In this document: one piece after another, positions 52,430 through 63,223 of the stretch | Position numbering within the stretch: position 1 is the first letter of the stretch | How the letters are laid out: each line of letters opens with the position of its first letter | The notes under the pieces: generated by a model | Database searches by the model: none | Seen by the model: only the letters and a program-made list of their open reading frames with translations | What the model was told of the DNA's origin: nothing | Made by a program: the position numbers and the translations under genes | NCBI RefSeq assembly: GCF_900129385.1 | Contig: NZ_FQVO01000016.1 | Coordinates: 1-64,000 of the forward strand | From: Chryseobacterium takakiae | GTDB taxonomy: Bacteria; Bacteroidota; Bacteroidia; Flavobacteriales; Weeksellaceae | DNA length: 64,000 bases | Direction: 5' to 3'

Positions 52430-52885
52430 ATGACCATAAAGAAGAAAATCATATTGGGGCTGGCTGTCGTCCTGATTGCCATACAGTTCTTTCAGCCCTT
52501 ACGGAACCAGGCGGTTGAAGTGCCAGCCACCCATATCGAAAGGGTGTACACCGTACCCCAAAATGTAAAGGCTATCCTTGTTCAGTCCTGTTATGACTGC
52601 CATAGCAACAATACCCATTATCCGTGGTACAGCCGTATCCAGCCCGGCGCATGGTACATGGCAGAGCATATAAAAAAGGGGAAAGAGGAACTCAACTTTA
52701 GCGAATTTGGCGACTATTCTGTCCGCAGGCAGCGAAACAAGTTCAGGGCTATGGCCGGGCAGGTTAAGGACGGGGAAATGCCGTTGTCATCATACACACT
52801 AATTCATCGCAATGCAGTATTGTCACCGGAGGATAAGCAGGTTTTGATAGCGTGGTTTAGCACAATGGAAGACAGCATTAAATAA
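52430..52885 (+). CDS. Membrane-anchored heme-binding protein
   Basis: An N-terminal membrane anchor (IILGLAVVLIAIQFFQPL, about 5-22) is followed by a heme-binding domain with the c-type motif SCYDCHSNNTHYPWYSRIQPGAWYM (about 57-81, CxxCH). GEMPLSSYTLIHRNAVLSPEDKQVLIAWF follows. It belongs to the heme_bd/DUF family often found with copper or oxidase genes in Bacteroidetes. It precedes the multicopper oxidase by 13 bp and may pass electrons to or from it (inference). Confidence 0.82.
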   Translation: MTIKKKIILGLAVVLIAIQFFQPLRNQAVEVPATHIERVYTVPQNVKAILVQSCYDCHSNNTHYPWYSRIQPGAWYMAEHIKKGKEELNFSEFGDYSVRRQRNKFRAMAGQVKDGEMPLSSYTLIHRNAVLSPEDKQVLIAWFSTMEDSIK

Positions 52886-52898
52886 AATTTTTCAAATC

Positions 52899-55172
52899 AT
52901 GAACAGATATAATAAAATACCTATAAGAATTTTGCAAACAGTGCTGATACTGCTTTGCACGCAAACGCTGTTTGCACAGAGAGTGGTGCATTACGAGCTG
53001 TATGTAAAAGATACGCTTGTCAACTATGCAGGTAAGCAAAAAAGGGCAATTGCCGTAAACGGGCAAATCCCCATGCCCACCCTTACCTTTACCGAGGGCG
53101 ACACTGCCGAAATAGTGGTGCACAACCAATTGAAAGAAAGCACATCACTTCACTGGCATGGTGTGTTCCTGCCCAATAAAGAAGACGGTGTGCCCTGGCT
53201 TACACAAAAACCCATCGCACCGGGCACAACCTACACCTACCGTTTTCCGATTATCCAGCATGGTACGCACTGGTACCATTCCCACTCAGGATTGCAGGAG
53301 CAGATTGGCATGTACGGAAGTTTTATCATGAAGAAAAGAAGCGATGATAAGACATTCAGAAAAGGAATTGACGATTTGCCGACCGTTCCAATTATATTAA
53401 GTGAGTGGACAAATCTTAACCCCGATAATATCAACCGTATGCTACACAATGCAAATGATTGGGCGGCCATTAAGAAAGGCGCAACACAATCATATGTTGA
53501 AGCTATTAAGGAGGGAAAATTAGGGGTAAAGGTAAAAAACGAGTGGAAGCGGATGCTGGCGATGGATGTCAGTGACGTTTACTATGATAAAATCCTAATA
53601 AATGGTAGCCATAGCACCGATTTGAAAACAATTGATGGTAAAAAGCTAAAAGCAGGCGACAAAGTCAGATTGCGTGTTTCCAATGGAGGGGCGTCTTCAT
53701 ATTTCTGGCTACGGTATGCTGGAGGAAAAATTACAGTAGTAGCGAATGATGGGAATGATGTTGAGCCTGTAGAGGTGGACAGGTTAATCATTGCCGTTTC
53801 TGAAACTTACGATATTGTAGTGACTATCCCTCAAGATGGTTTGGCTTACGAGTTCTTAGCAACAACCGAAGACAGGACACAATCTGCGAGTTACTTTATA
53901 GGTGATGGGGTCAAACAGCTTATTTCTCCACTCCCACGATTGAAGTATTTCGAGGGGATGAAGATGATGAACGATATGATGAAAATGAATGGCGATTTGG
54001 ACGATATGGGCATGAAGATGAGCCTTAACCAAATGGACATGAATGTAGTGATGTATCCCGAAATTACCGGAGATGCAACAAAAAAAGCAGACCACAGTAA
54101 GCATGAGGGTATGGATATGGATAACGACGCTAACCGTTACAACGCTAATGCCTTGGGAGACATCAAAACATTAAATTATGCTATGTTGCAATCACCTTAT
54201 AACACCTCTCTTCCAAATGATGCGCCTGTAAAAGAGTTGAAATTCACACTTACTGGCAACATGAACCGCTATGTATGGAGCATGGATAATAAAATACTTT
54301 CGGAAACTGACAAAATACCTGTAAAAAAAGGAGAAATTCTACGGATTACCATTTATAATAATTCAATGATGCGGCATCCAATGCATCTTCACGGATTTGA
54401 TTTCAGGGTGATAAACGGAAAAGGCGAAAAATCGCCGCTTAAAAATGTGTTGGATATCATGCCTATGGAAACAGATACCATTGAGTTTTTAGCAAATGAG
54501 GAAGGTGATTGGTTCTTTCATTGCCATATATTATATCACATGATGGCGGGAATGAACAGGGTCTTTGAAGTTGGAGACTACAATAACCCCTATCTACCCG
54601 ACAAGGCAAAAGCCTATAAAGAATTGCAAAGAGAAAGTAATATGCCTCATTTTATGGCACAAAACGATTTTGCAACCAATGGTAATGATGGAGAAGCTAT
54701 GCTAATGAATGCACGCTACCAATTAGGAACAGAATGGCGTTTAGGCTATAATAGTATGCACGGTTATGAAGTAGAAACCCATTTAGGTAGATACATTGGA
54801 AAGATGCAATGGTTCATGCCCTTTGTAGGTTTTGATTACCGCTACCGTAAAATGGGAGAAGATGAACACGAAAAGAACATATTTGGACAAACCAACAAGA
54901 AAGACACCCGCAGGGCGTTCAGTTTAGGGTTTATGTATACGTTACCTATGCTGGTCAATTTTCAGGCAGAAGTATATCATGATGGAATTGTGAGATTGCA
55001 GTTAATGCGTGAAGATATACCAATTTCAAAAAGACTAAGAGGTGGTTTTATGGTGAATACCGACTTAGAGTATATGGGAGAACTTAGGTATATCATTAAT
55101 AAGAATATAGGTATACGTACCCACTATGATAGCGATATGGGCTTTGGTGTGGGGCTGGCATTGACTTATTAA
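52899..55172 (+). CDS. Multicopper oxidase fused to outer-membrane (PcoB/CopB-like) domain
   Basis: The 757-aa exported protein (signal peptide ending LFAQ) has copper-ligand motifs SLHWHGVF (about 82-89), GTHWYHSHSG (about 125-134), MRHPMHLHGFDF (about 490-501) and the T1-site HCHILYHMMAGM (about 544-555), as in PcoA/CopA-type oxidases. A Met/Asp-rich stretch (about 349-410, MKMMNDMMKMNGD) resembles copper-binding linkers. Residues about 600-757 form a beta-rich PcoB/CopB-like domain ending GVGLALTY. The first 400 bp are more GC-rich than the rest, hinting at mosaic origin. Confidence 0.88.
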   Translation: MNRYNKIPIRILQTVLILLCTQTLFAQRVVHYELYVKDTLVNYAGKQKRAIAVNGQIPMPTLTFTEGDTAEIVVHNQLKESTSLHWHGVFLPNKEDGVPWLTQKPIAPGTTYTYRFPIIQHGTHWYHSHSGLQEQIGMYGSFIMKKRSDDKTFRKGIDDLPTVPIILSEWTNLNPDNINRMLHNANDWAAIKKGATQSYVEAIKEGKLGVKVKNEWKRMLAMDVSDVYYDKILINGSHSTDLKTIDGKKLKAGDKVRLRVSNGGASSYFWLRYAGGKITVVANDGNDVEPVEVDRLIIAVSETYDIVVTIPQDGLAYEFLATTEDRTQSASYFIGDGVKQLISPLPRLKYFEGMKMMNDMMKMNGDLDDMGMKMSLNQMDMNVVMYPEITGDATKKADHSKHEGMDMDNDANRYNANALGDIKTLNYAMLQSPYNTSLPNDAPVKELKFTLTGNMNRYVWSMDNKILSETDKIPVKKGEILRITIYNNSMMRHPMHLHGFDFRVINGKGEKSPLKNVLDIMPMETDTIEFLANEEGDWFFHCHILYHMMAGMNRVFEVGDYNNPYLPDKAKAYKELQRESNMPHFMAQNDFATNGNDGEAMLMNARYQLGTEWRLGYNSMHGYEVETHLGRYIGKMQWFMPFVGFDYRYRKMGEDEHEKNIFGQTNKKDTRRAFSLGFMYTLPMLVNFQAEVYHDGIVRLQLMREDIPISKRLRGGFMVNTDLEYMGELRYIINKNIGIRTHYDSDMGFGVGLALTY

Positions 55173-55184
55173 AATTAAATAACT

Positions 55185-55285
55185 AAGGGTTGTAAACTGC
55201 ATAACCGTAAAAAAATATCGGTAAAAAAAAGGAGGTGATGCAGGTGTAATTCGCAAAGACTAACCTGCATCATACTACAACCCTT
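55185..55285 (+). other. Nested inverted repeats between oxidase and rteC copy 2
   Basis: The outer arms AAGGGTTGTA (55185-55194) and TACAACCCTT (55276-55285) are perfect. Inside, GATGCAGGT (55237-55245) pairs with ACCTGCATC (55263-55271), and a short ACCG/CGGT hairpin lies at about 55204-55222. It could be a structured RNA, a terminator complex or a recombination junction. Confidence 0.5.
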
Positions 55286-55367
55286 TAAAGTATGCAACAA
55301 AAATCTATCTATCGTTCCATCATCAATACGGTAGAGGTTGAATTTTTTTAAGCAGTAATTGCATCAT

Positions 55368-55394
55368 AAGCTAATACGAACAGTGTTAGCTTTT
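55368..55394 (+). terminator. Hairpin with T-run before rteC copy 2
   Basis: AAGCTAATAC (55368-55377) pairs with GTGTTAGCTT (55383-55392; one G-T pair) and continues into TTTT, 30 bp before rteC. It resembles an intrinsic terminator or attenuator, as before copy 1. Confidence 0.55.
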
Positions 55395-55424
55395 CTGTAT
55401 TAACCAATAATATATTACATCAAA

Positions 55425-56255
55425 ATGAAGCGAATGGATAAATTTTACAATGAAACATATCTTAAATTGGAAACTGCAATCCAGGAACTGGAGATTGAAA
55501 CCGACTGCCCCATAAAAAGAATTGAAGCCGTTATACACCATATCATACAAAGCCTTGCCGACTTAAAGGACTTTGTACTGATAAATGACTTTAAGAATAT
55601 GGAAGAAGAAATCCATTTTTTCAAGTATCAGAAACCTGTTATTGTTTCAAAGCTCATCTACTACAATGCCATCTATAAAATCGAAACAAGAAGACCCTAC
55701 GGGAACAAGCGTACCAAGAAATATTTTACCAAAGAACTGAAAAAGCTAAAAAGGTTCTTTGAAAACAACCTTGATTTTTACAAGTATTACCGCAGCAATA
55801 ATTCTTTCGTTGACGAAAAATTCTTTGTGCGTGGCAAGCACGATATAAGGCTGTGGTTAGACACATTTTATTTTGAAGTAGACCATCGTTTTTCTACTTC
55901 ACACGATTATAAGGTTGCCAAGATTATTGCCAATGACCTGATACAAGTTTATTTGGAAGACAGGCTCAATAACATCAATGTGAAAAGGGGTTCGGACAAT
56001 TCATTGAAATGGACGGCAAGTAAAACGGCACTGACGGAACTCATATATGCACTGTACTCCCACGGTGTATTTAACAATGGGAATACAGACATAAAATTGA
56101 TAGCTAAAACTTTTGAAGAAGCCTTTAATATTGAGTTAGGCGATTTTTACCACACGTTTATGGAACTGAAAGCCCGTAAGATAAACCGAACCAAATTCCT
56201 TGACAGCCTCTGTGAAGCCCTAATAAAAAAAATGGACGAAAAGGACGAAAAGTAA
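55425..56255 (+). CDS. rteC: RteC-family regulator, copy 2
   Basis: The 276-aa protein is closely related to copy 1 (41832-42656). From HFFKYQKPVIVSKLIYYNAIYK onward the sequences are nearly the same, including RPYGNKR, HDIRLWLDTFYFE and MELKARKINRTKFLD, while residues 1-59 diverge. The abrupt change suggests recombination or different selection on the N-terminal part. It converges on the methylase-helicase gene, with 6 bp between stops. The two copies in direct orientation bracket the copper module. Confidence 0.92.
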   Translation: MKRMDKFYNETYLKLETAIQELEIETDCPIKRIEAVIHHIIQSLADLKDFVLINDFKNMEEEIHFFKYQKPVIVSKLIYYNAIYKIETRRPYGNKRTKKYFTKELKKLKRFFENNLDFYKYYRSNNSFVDEKFFVRGKHDIRLWLDTFYFEVDHRFSTSHDYKVAKIIANDLIQVYLEDRLNNINVKRGSDNSLKWTASKTALTELIYALYSHGVFNNGNTDIKLIAKTFEEAFNIELGDFYHTFMELKARKINRTKFLDSLCEALIKKMDEKDEK

Positions 56256-56261
56256 CGACTA

Positions 56262-59200
56262 TTATAATACGCCACGAGGTGAATGAACGCCTTTTGTCCG
56301 TATAATGCTTTCCTGCACCTTTGGGGCTTCATTCTGCTTTTCTGCCTGCTCCGAAGCATCTTGTTTGGTTTCCGGCGTAATAGATAGCTGTATCTTTCTT
56401 TCTACGGCAGCCAGTTCCGTTTTAAGCTCACTCAATCGACTTTCCTTAGCCCAAGTACCGTTAACCACTTCCTGAAGTATCGGCAGGTCTTTTTGTATTT
56501 CAGCGATTTTCTCCTGCTCCTGCTTCACAAAGCCCGGCAGTTTTTCCAAAGCCCTTAAAAAATTCATTGCGGCGGTTTCGGGGTCTTTTGCCATCAGACC
56601 GTTATTGTAGGTGTACTTGATATTGCCCTCGCCAGTTATAAAAAATCTATTGACCCTTTCGAGTGTTGAATTATCCTTTGGAAGTTCTGATTTAACCAAT
56701 AATTGAAACCCGTAGAGGTTGCCTATTTCACGATAGTCGCCTGCCGTGCGGGCTTTGTTCGCTATCTCGTTCAGTTTTGCGCCTATTTGTTTCGGATTTG
56801 CATTGGGCGGCAAGCCATCTAACAGCACAGGGTTTTCGATTGTACCGTCCGAACGCTTTTGCAGGCGTTGCTGTAAGTTTTCCCAGTCGGTACTCATCCG
56901 GCTCAAACGGGATTGAGTGCTTTGCAACATTTCCATATAATCCTGTACCTTAAATTTGGCACTGGATTTAGAGCGGTTGAACGCCTGCTTTTCGCTTTCC
57001 AGTCCGGCAATCTGTTTTTCCAGTTTGGCTTTATCCAACAGGTCTGTATTTCCTGACAGGATTGCCACATATTCCGAAAAGTTCATTCCCGATTTTTCGT
57101 CCATACTTCCCTCGTCAATCGTTCTTTTGGTCAGGTTGTTAGTCTTTAACTGGTCGATGAAAAGCTGCTTATTATACAGCAGGTTGAATTTGTAACTGTC
57201 CAACGATTTTTCAACTGCATAGATAATCACAGCAACTTTATTATCGGCAAAGAATTTGGCAATCTCATTGCCTTTTCTGATTGCCCGCCCGTCCCTTTGG
57301 GCAAGGTCAGACGGTCGCCACGGTGTATCTAAATGATGAACGGCAACAGCTCTTTTATGTGCGTTTACGCCAGTTCCGAGCATACTTGTAGAACCGAACA
57401 GTACACGGATTTTGCCCTCGTTCATTCCGTTGATAAGTTCCTTACGTTGCTTATCATTTTTCGCTTCCTGAATAAACCTTACTTCGTGCGCAGGTATGCC
57501 GTGGTCCTCCACGAGTTTGCGTTTTATTTCGGAGTACACGTTCCATTCGCCGGGCTTGTAGGTTCCCAAATCGGAGAAAACGAACTGCGTTCCTTTCTGT
57601 GCGTTGAACTGGTTGTAATACTTGGCGATATTTACCGCACAATGCGAAGCCTTGTTGTCGGGATGGTCGTCGTATATACCACTTACCATACGCATATCGA
57701 GCGACATCTTACGGGCATAGTCCGTCGCAATGAGCATCTTTGCTTTTTGTTCCCTTTGCGATAATGGTTCTCTACCGAGCAAAGTAGCATCGCCCGTTTT
57801 GGCAAACTGCATCAGGCTTTGGATAAAGGCTTCTTGGTCGGGCGTTGGCGGTATGTTGTACAATACCTCGTTCTTAGTGGGGCGGTCAATACCAATATCC
57901 TTAGCCGTTCTGTAATCCGTGATTTCAGAATAGAACTGTGCCAGTTCCGGCACTTTGATAAAGTAGCGGAAACGCTCTTTTGCTACAATATTGTTAGCTA
58001 CCGAAAATTCATAATCGGTCGTTTTCCGTGCATAGATAGCTGCCCACGCATCAAAGGAATGAATACCCTGTTTTTCCAATGCACGGGGGCGCAGGTATTT
58101 AAACAGCAGGTACAATTCCGTTAATGAATTGCTGATGGTTGTACCCGAAAGAAAGGTTGCACCCATATCCGCATTGGTACGCTCTTGAATGGTGCGGATT
58201 GCAAACAGCAGGTTCAGTGCCTTTTGGCTGCCGTCCACGTTCCCCAGTCCGGCAACCCGTGTATGACGGGTGTTGAACATCAGGTTTTTGAACTGGTGGC
58301 TTTCGTCCACAAACAAATGGTCTATGCCCATCATCTTAAAGTCCACAATATCATCCTTACGGTTTTCAATATCGTGTTGCAGCGTTTTCAGCTTTACTTC
58401 AAGATTTTCTTTCCGCTTGATTACCCCGGCGAGCATTCCCCTTGTCACTTCCTTGCCCTGCGATTTCAGGGCATCGAGATTGCGCTCTACGCTGTCCAGT
58501 TCTATTTCGAGGATTTCCTTTTGTATTTCGGGCGATTGCGGTATCATTCCGAACTGGTCGTGCGTAAGTATCACGCAATCCCAATCATTATTTTTAATAT
58601 CCCCGAAAATCCGCAGGCGTTTTTTCGGCGTAAAATCATCAATACCCGGATAAAGGATTTTGGCGTGTGGATAGGCTTTACGGTAGTCTTCGGCAATGGC
58701 AGGTATATTTGCTTTCAGCCCGATAATCATCGGCTTATGGGCTAATCCCAAACGCTTCATTTCCTGCGCTGCGGTACACATTATCAGCGTTTTTCCTGCG
58801 CCTACTTCGTGGTCGCAGATAGCACCGTTGTTCAGCTTTATCATCCAAACGGTGTCCTTTTGACTTGAATACAGGTCTTCAATGCCTGCTCCCTTGCGGT
58901 CTAATCCCGGAAATTCCTGATGGCTTCCGTCATAGTTTGGGCGAACGAAACAATTAAAGGTATCGTTGTACTGGTCGGTCAGCCTGTTTTTAAACTCATC
59001 GTTCTGTGCGTGTAGCCAGTCGGTAAAGGCGGTACGGATTTCGTCAATCTTGGTGTTCGCCATTTGTATGGCTTCCATATCCCGTACTTTAACCTCTTGG
59101 TCGCCAACCATTACTTTTTTGGTAATATCAGGCGTGGTATTGACAAGGGCGTGTTTAAGCAGGGCAATACCGTCAAACGTGCGGCTTTCCGCTTTGACCG

Positions 59201-61709
59201 CATATTTTTCCCAAATGTGCATATTGCCCTGATGACACTTTACGGAAAAGTCGTCGGAGCTTTCGGAGTAATGAACCAGTACATCCGCATCGAACAAATG
59301 CGAAGCGAAACGGGCATAAATTCCGGTAGGTATCCACCGTTCGCCGAGGTTAAAATCCAGTTCCTCAAATTCGATACGTTTTGGTCGGGCTTCCTCTAAA
59401 GCGGTAAGGCTTTCTTTGGCTTCGGTATCATCGGGATAGTTTTCGAGATAGGCTCTTACTTCATCTGCTTTCTCCACCACGTTGCCTGCAATCCAACGTT
59501 CGGCTATTTCATATTCCTGTTGTAGCGGATTGTAGAACAACCGCCCGTGCAGGGCTTCTTTCAGGGTATCGGCAGGCAGGCTGCTGATTTCGGACATAAA
59601 GTCCAAATCCACATTTCCGTATTTGTTCAGGGAGGCAGCTAAAGCCTCTTCGGGATTGTCGGTTGCTAACGTGGTAGTAGAGAAACTGACCGGACGGCTG
59701 AAAATATCCGCTTTATGGATTATGCCGCCAATGACACGCTCCAGATAGGGGATTTCTTTACCTGCACTGTCTGTTTTTATCAGCTTGGCATTGTCGGCAG
59801 TATTGAGATTGCCGTATTTTTTGGTAAAGGCATCGTACAGCAGGTTCAGGGTTTCCCGTTCTTCCCTGTGTTCGGTCTGTTTTTCAGCTTCTTTTTGGTA
59901 CAGGTTGATATAACTGTCCCTTACGGCTATGTAGGCTTCGGCTCTTGCTTTCTGTGCCGACGGCAATTGCAATGGATGAAAGATAGCTTTTTTGTCTTCC
60001 TTATCCACCTCTTGCAAATAGCCGACCCAACCGTTATCCACCACAAGGCAATCATTCCGGTGGAATAATTGCAGTTCGCCGCTATACGGAGCAGGTTCAG
60101 GAACGGTGTTAATATCGGTAACGGGAATGGCAGTCTTATCAGACTGGCCATTGCCGTTTATTTGTGAAAACAGGTCGCCGATGGCTTCCTGTTTTTTGCT
60201 GTTTACTTGGCTTTTTCCATTGGTAGCACCATTGGATTTTAGCGGTGTATAAGGTTGCTGCCTGGCACTGCTGAACAGGTCGGGTTGACGACCTATTGTG
60301 CCTCTTCTTTTATTACTACTTTGCCTTTTGTTTTGGGTAGTTCTTTTAGGTGGAGCAAGCACCATTACAGGCTCACCCGCACTTTCAAACAGGTCAAAAA
60401 TGCTTAGTTGTTTTAGTTCCTGTGGGCTTTCCTGATGGACTACCGGAGTGGTTATAAGCTGCGGTTTTTGCTGAACGATTGCAGGGTCTATGACCGGAGG
60501 TGTAACCTTTGGTTCAATCGGAATTTGTATCATAGGCTCATCATTGCGTTCGCCTTTGTATAAATTCAAATTCAGATGGTTCCCAAAATCTTCGGAAAGC
60601 ATTTGTTTCAAATCTTTAGCAATACCCTCAACACCGTCTTTATGCGTATAGATTAAGGCAGGTTGACCGTATGGGTCGGTATCTAATTTTTGGTCGGTAT
60701 GGATAATTCTTGTACCGTCCTGAAAGAGCGCATTGCCCGGCGTATTGTATTCGGTTGGCTTGCTTTGGCAAAACAGATCTTCCCTGTCGGTCAGATTTTG
60801 TTTTGCCGTATTTTTTTGCAGGATAATCAGGTCGCTGCCCACTTCCGTACCTGCATATTCGGTAAACAGATTGTTGGGCAGTCTTACAACCGAAACCAAA
60901 TTATTATCCTGCATCAACGCCCTGCGTATGGGTTCGTTCTTAGGGCTATTCAGAATGCCCTGCGAAGTGATGTAAGCCAACAAACCACCCTCACGGAGCA
61001 TATCAGCACCTTTCAGAAAAAAGTAATTGTGTATGCTTCGGGCAGCCTGTTCCTTTGCGCTGTTTCTGCTGCGTGAATAAGAAAGGTCAAATACAGAAGT
61101 ATCGCCGAACGGTATATTACTGGCGATTATATCATAGTTGTTTTGTTCCCTTTCGGGAATTTCCTCAAAACCGTTGATACGGATATTGCTTTCGGGGTAA
61201 AGCTGCTTTAAAATCTTGCCTGTAAGCAAGTCTTTTTCATAAGCGGTAACACTGGCTTTCTGATTTTCCGAAAAGGATTGGATGAATGAACCGATACCTG
61301 CGGAGGGTTCGAGGAATTTATCAATGTGCAGACCATTATCCCGCAAGGCAGATGAAATGGCATCTATAACCTTTGGCGGGGTATAAAAAGCCGTCAGCAC
61401 GGAACTTTTCATACTGTCCACATACCTGCGGTATTGCTTATCGTCTTGGGAATTGTCTTTGAGGAGTTGGTGGAGTTCCTGCGTGAGTGGAAAAAGGTCG
61501 TGTTCTGTTTTTCTCCAATGATTGATGTCTATTTCGTTTTCTACGGCGTTCAGAACGAACTTAAGACCGCCAAATCCGCTGTATCGCATCATTAGCAGTC
61601 TTTCTCCTACGGTGGCTTGCCGTTTCTCCTTTTCCAGTTTAAAAACAATTCGCAGGGCATCAATATTCTGTTGGAGATGGAACCGCTTACTGAAGCCCAT
61701 TTTCCTCAA
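56262..61709 (-). CDS. Giant N6-adenine methylase-SNF2-like helicase protein
   Basis: The 1815-aa protein begins with a DNA methyltransferase-like domain: [10 protein letters not shown] (about 133-142) is the AdoMet motif and [10 protein letters not shown] (about 194-203) an NPPY-type motif IV variant, NIPF. The helicase part has HEVGAGKT (about 966, Walker A), [10 protein letters not shown] (about 1135), LSGTTISNS and [15 protein letters not shown] (motif VI). C-terminal coiled coils follow. Such proteins are core to Bacteroidetes ICEs; suggested roles are hemimethylation, anti-restriction or DNA processing in transfer. Its first codons overlap the DUF1896 gene by 23 bp. Confidence 0.88.
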   Translation of the reverse strand: MRKMGFSKRFHLQQNIDALRIVFKLEKEKRQATVGERLLMMRYSGFGGLKFVLNAVENEIDINHWRKTEHDLFPLTQELHQLLKDNSQDDKQYRRYVDSMKSSVLTAFYTPPKVIDAISSALRDNGLHIDKFLEPSAGIGSFIQSFSENQKASVTAYEKDLLTGKILKQLYPESNIRINGFEEIPEREQNNYDIIASNIPFGDTSVFDLSYSRSRNSAKEQAARSIHNYFFLKGADMLREGGLLAYITSQGILNSPKNEPIRRALMQDNNLVSVVRLPNNLFTEYAGTEVGSDLIILQKNTAKQNLTDREDLFCQSKPTEYNTPGNALFQDGTRIIHTDQKLDTDPYGQPALIYTHKDGVEGIAKDLKQMLSEDFGNHLNLNLYKGERNDEPMIQIPIEPKVTPPVIDPAIVQQKPQLITTPVVHQESPQELKQLSIFDLFESAGEPVMVLAPPKRTTQNKRQSSNKRRGTIGRQPDLFSSARQQPYTPLKSNGATNGKSQVNSKKQEAIGDLFSQINGNGQSDKTAIPVTDINTVPEPAPYSGELQLFHRNDCLVVDNGWVGYLQEVDKEDKKAIFHPLQLPSAQKARAEAYIAVRDSYINLYQKEAEKQTEHREERETLNLLYDAFTKKYGNLNTADNAKLIKTDSAGKEIPYLERVIGGIIHKADIFSRPVSFSTTTLATDNPEEALAASLNKYGNVDLDFMSEISSLPADTLKEALHGRLFYNPLQQEYEIAERWIAGNVVEKADEVRAYLENYPDDTEAKESLTALEEARPKRIEFEELDFNLGERWIPTGIYARFASHLFDADVLVHYSESSDDFSVKCHQGNMHIWEKYAVKAESRTFDGIALLKHALVNTTPDITKKVMVGDQEVKVRDMEAIQMANTKIDEIRTAFTDWLHAQNDEFKNRLTDQYNDTFNCFVRPNYDGSHQEFPGLDRKGAGIEDLYSSQKDTVWMIKLNNGAICDHEVGAGKTLIMCTAAQEMKRLGLAHKPMIIGLKANIPAIAEDYRKAYPHAKILYPGIDDFTPKKRLRIFGDIKNNDWDCVILTHDQFGMIPQSPEIQKEILEIELDSVERNLDALKSQGKEVTRGMLAGVIKRKENLEVKLKTLQHDIENRKDDIVDFKMMGIDHLFVDESHQFKNLMFNTRHTRVAGLGNVDGSQKALNLLFAIRTIQERTNADMGATFLSGTTISNSLTELYLLFKYLRPRALEKQGIHSFDAWAAIYARKTTDYEFSVANNIVAKERFRYFIKVPELAQFYSEITDYRTAKDIGIDRPTKNEVLYNIPPTPDQEAFIQSLMQFAKTGDATLLGREPLSQREQKAKMLIATDYARKMSLDMRMVSGIYDDHPDNKASHCAVNIAKYYNQFNAQKGTQFVFSDLGTYKPGEWNVYSEIKRKLVEDHGIPAHEVRFIQEAKNDKQRKELINGMNEGKIRVLFGSTSMLGTGVNAHKRAVAVHHLDTPWRPSDLAQRDGRAIRKGNEIAKFFADNKVAVIIYAVEKSLDSYKFNLLYNKQLFIDQLKTNNLTKRTIDEGSMDEKSGMNFSEYVAILSGNTDLLDKAKLEKQIAGLESEKQAFNRSKSSAKFKVQDYMEMLQSTQSRLSRMSTDWENLQQRLQKRSDGTIENPVLLDGLPPNANPKQIGAKLNEIANKARTAGDYREIGNLYGFQLLVKSELPKDNSTLERVNRFFITGEGNIKYTYNNGLMAKDPETAAMNFLRALEKLPGFVKQEQEKIAEIQKDLPILQEVVNGTWAKESRLSELKTELAAVERKIQLSITPETKQDASEQAEKQNEAPKVQESIIRTKGVHSPRGVL

Positions 61710-62124
61710 TCCATATTGAGATGGTTCCGGTCAGTTCGGTATAGAGTAAATCAAACTCATTTCCGTTGGCGAAATCATCAGTTAATTCATATCCTGCGAA
61801 AACAGGCTCACAAACGGGAAACATTTTAAGGGCGAACGGTCGCAGTTCCTCGTCTGCCATTATGGTATCAAATTCATTGCATACCACTTTGAAAACCGTG
61901 TCGAACTTGGAGAAGTGCAAGCCCTCAAAAAGTATGTAGTTGGCTATTTCGTCGCATTGCTCAACGGCGTTTCCCGAACGGAAAGCACTCTCATAAGCAT
62001 TGGCAGCCCACGAAGACCGTTGGTCAATAAATTTTTGGTCGTGTGCCTTTTCGGGAAAGCTGCTGTTAAATAATTCTTGCAGTCGTAATCTGAAATACGA
62101 CAGGTCTTTTTGCTGTACATCCAT
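61687..62124 (-). CDS. DUF1896 protein
   Basis: The 145-aa soluble protein matches DUF1896 ([42 protein letters not shown], about 7-48). It lies directly upstream of the methylase-helicase and overlaps it, so the two are translationally coupled, as in related ICEs. Function unknown; a partner of the methylase-helicase is likely. The promoter region carries paired operator site B. Confidence 0.85.
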   Translation of the reverse strand: MDVQQKDLSYFRLRLQELFNSSFPEKAHDQKFIDQRSSWAANAYESAFRSGNAVEQCDEIANYILFEGLHFSKFDTVFKVVCNEFDTIMADEELRPFALKMFPVCEPVFAGYELTDDFANGNEFDLLYTELTGTISIWIEENGLQ

Positions 62125-62193
62125 ACTTATTTTGATTAGAATTTTACTTAAATCCTAAAATTATAAGCAGGAGCAAATGCCTTTGATAATGTT

Positions 62194-62225
62194 GCAGCGT
62201 TTGGCTTTGAAAGGCAGGATTTGGC
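62194..62225 (-). promoter_or_regulatory. Paired 12-bp operator, site B (methylase-helicase operon)
   Basis: Read leftward: GCCAAATCCTGC, spacer CTTTCAAA, GCCAAACGCTGC, 69 bp before the DUF1896 start. A -7-like TAATTTTAG lies nearer the gene. Together with flanks it is nearly identical to site A over about 46 bp although the two sites are 53 kb apart. Confidence 0.6.
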
Positions 62226-62317
62226 GATTTACAATAGAAAATTGAACTGATTATTTATACAGAATTGGTGCTTGGCTATATGTTTTTTCACAAACTACTT
62301 TTGTGGTTTAAATATTT

Positions 62318-62333
62318 ATCGTAATATTGCGAT
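62318..62333 (+). promoter_or_regulatory. ArsR-type operator palindrome
   Basis: ATCGTAATATTGCGAT is a near-perfect 16-bp palindrome (one symmetric mismatch pair), 17 bp before the arsR start. It is a typical ArsR site. Confidence 0.55.
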
Positions 62334-62350
62334 ATATTATTACAAATAAG

Positions 62351-62680
62351 ATGGGCGTAACAAAAACAGAAATATTTACAGAACAGCAAAACAGCTTGGC
62401 AACCACTTTAAAGGCACTGGCTCATCCTGCCCGTATAGCTATCCTGCAATACATCATCAAGCAGAATGCTTGCATTTGTAATGACTTAGTGGAAGAATTA
62501 GGATTGGCGCAGGCTACGATTTCACAACATTTAAAAGAGCTTAAAAACATTGGTATCATCAAAGGCAATATAGAAGGGACAAGTGTGTGCTACTGTATTG
62601 ATGAAAATGTTTGGCAGCAGATTAAAAAGGAACTCAATGCTTTCTTTATAGATAATGTAGAGGTTGATAAATGCTGTTAA
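62351..62680 (+). CDS. arsR: ArsR-family arsenic-sensing repressor
   Basis: From MGVTKTEIF the protein is 109 aa with a winged-helix domain (LATTLKALAHPARIAILQYIIKQNACICNDLVEELGLAQATISQHLKELKNIGI) and the CIC ligand motif (about 43-45). The terminal KCC could also bind arsenite. A TTG at 62327 would start inside the operator palindrome, so ATG 62351 is chosen. It heads the arsenic operon. Confidence 0.88.
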   Translation: MGVTKTEIFTEQQNSLATTLKALAHPARIAILQYIIKQNACICNDLVEELGLAQATISQHLKELKNIGIIKGNIEGTSVCYCIDENVWQQIKKELNAFFIDNVEVDKCC

Positions 62681-62739
62681 GCATTTTTTTTAAGCACATT
62701 AATCGCAATAAAGCAATATAACAATTAAATAAAAAAATA

Positions 62740-63204
62740 ATGAAAATATCAAACATCAAAGAAATCTTACCAGCATTGGATAATGTTGAATTTCAATTAG
62801 AGAACGGAACATTTGTACCCGAACACTTTCACGTTACCGAGATAGGTGTTATTACAAAACACTTCATTGATTGTGGCGGAACAATTAGAAACGAAAAAGT
62901 TGTCAATTTCCAATTATGGAATGCCAACGATTTTGAACACCGATTAAAGCCAACAAAGCTATTAAACATCATTAAGCTATCCGAAGAAAAGTTGGGTATT
63001 GAAGATGCCGAAATAGAAGTAGAATACCAAAGCGAAACGGTTGGTAAATACGATTTGAATTTTAACGGAAACCATTTTGTACTGAAAAACAAGCAAACAG
63101 CTTGCCTGGCAAGTGATGCTTGCGGTATTCCTGCCGAAAAGCAAAAGGTAAAATTATCAGAGCTGAATAATGCTTGCTGTACACCAAATTCGGGATGTTG
63201 CTAA
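62740..63204 (+). CDS. DUF6428 protein of ars operon
   Basis: The 154-aa soluble protein has the DUF6428 layout: VEFQLENGTFVPEHFHVTEIGVITKHFIDCGGTIR (about 16-50), LWNANDFEHRL and a Cys-rich tail (NNACCTPNSGCC). It lies between arsR and the arsenate-reductase gene. It is probably a metalloid-linked accessory protein; the tail could bind As(III). Function not established. Confidence 0.78.
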   Translation: MKISNIKEILPALDNVEFQLENGTFVPEHFHVTEIGVITKHFIDCGGTIRNEKVVNFQLWNANDFEHRLKPTKLLNIIKLSEEKLGIEDAEIEVEYQSETVGKYDLNFNGNHFVLKNKQTACLASDACGIPAEKQKVKLSELNNACCTPNSGCC

Positions 63205-63223
63205 ACACTAAAAACAAAATGCG

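Noticed and set aside
57333-58745. Several frames of 100-186 aa on the plus strand opposite the methylase-helicase
   Set aside because: They have no family features and lie antisense to conserved helicase motifs.
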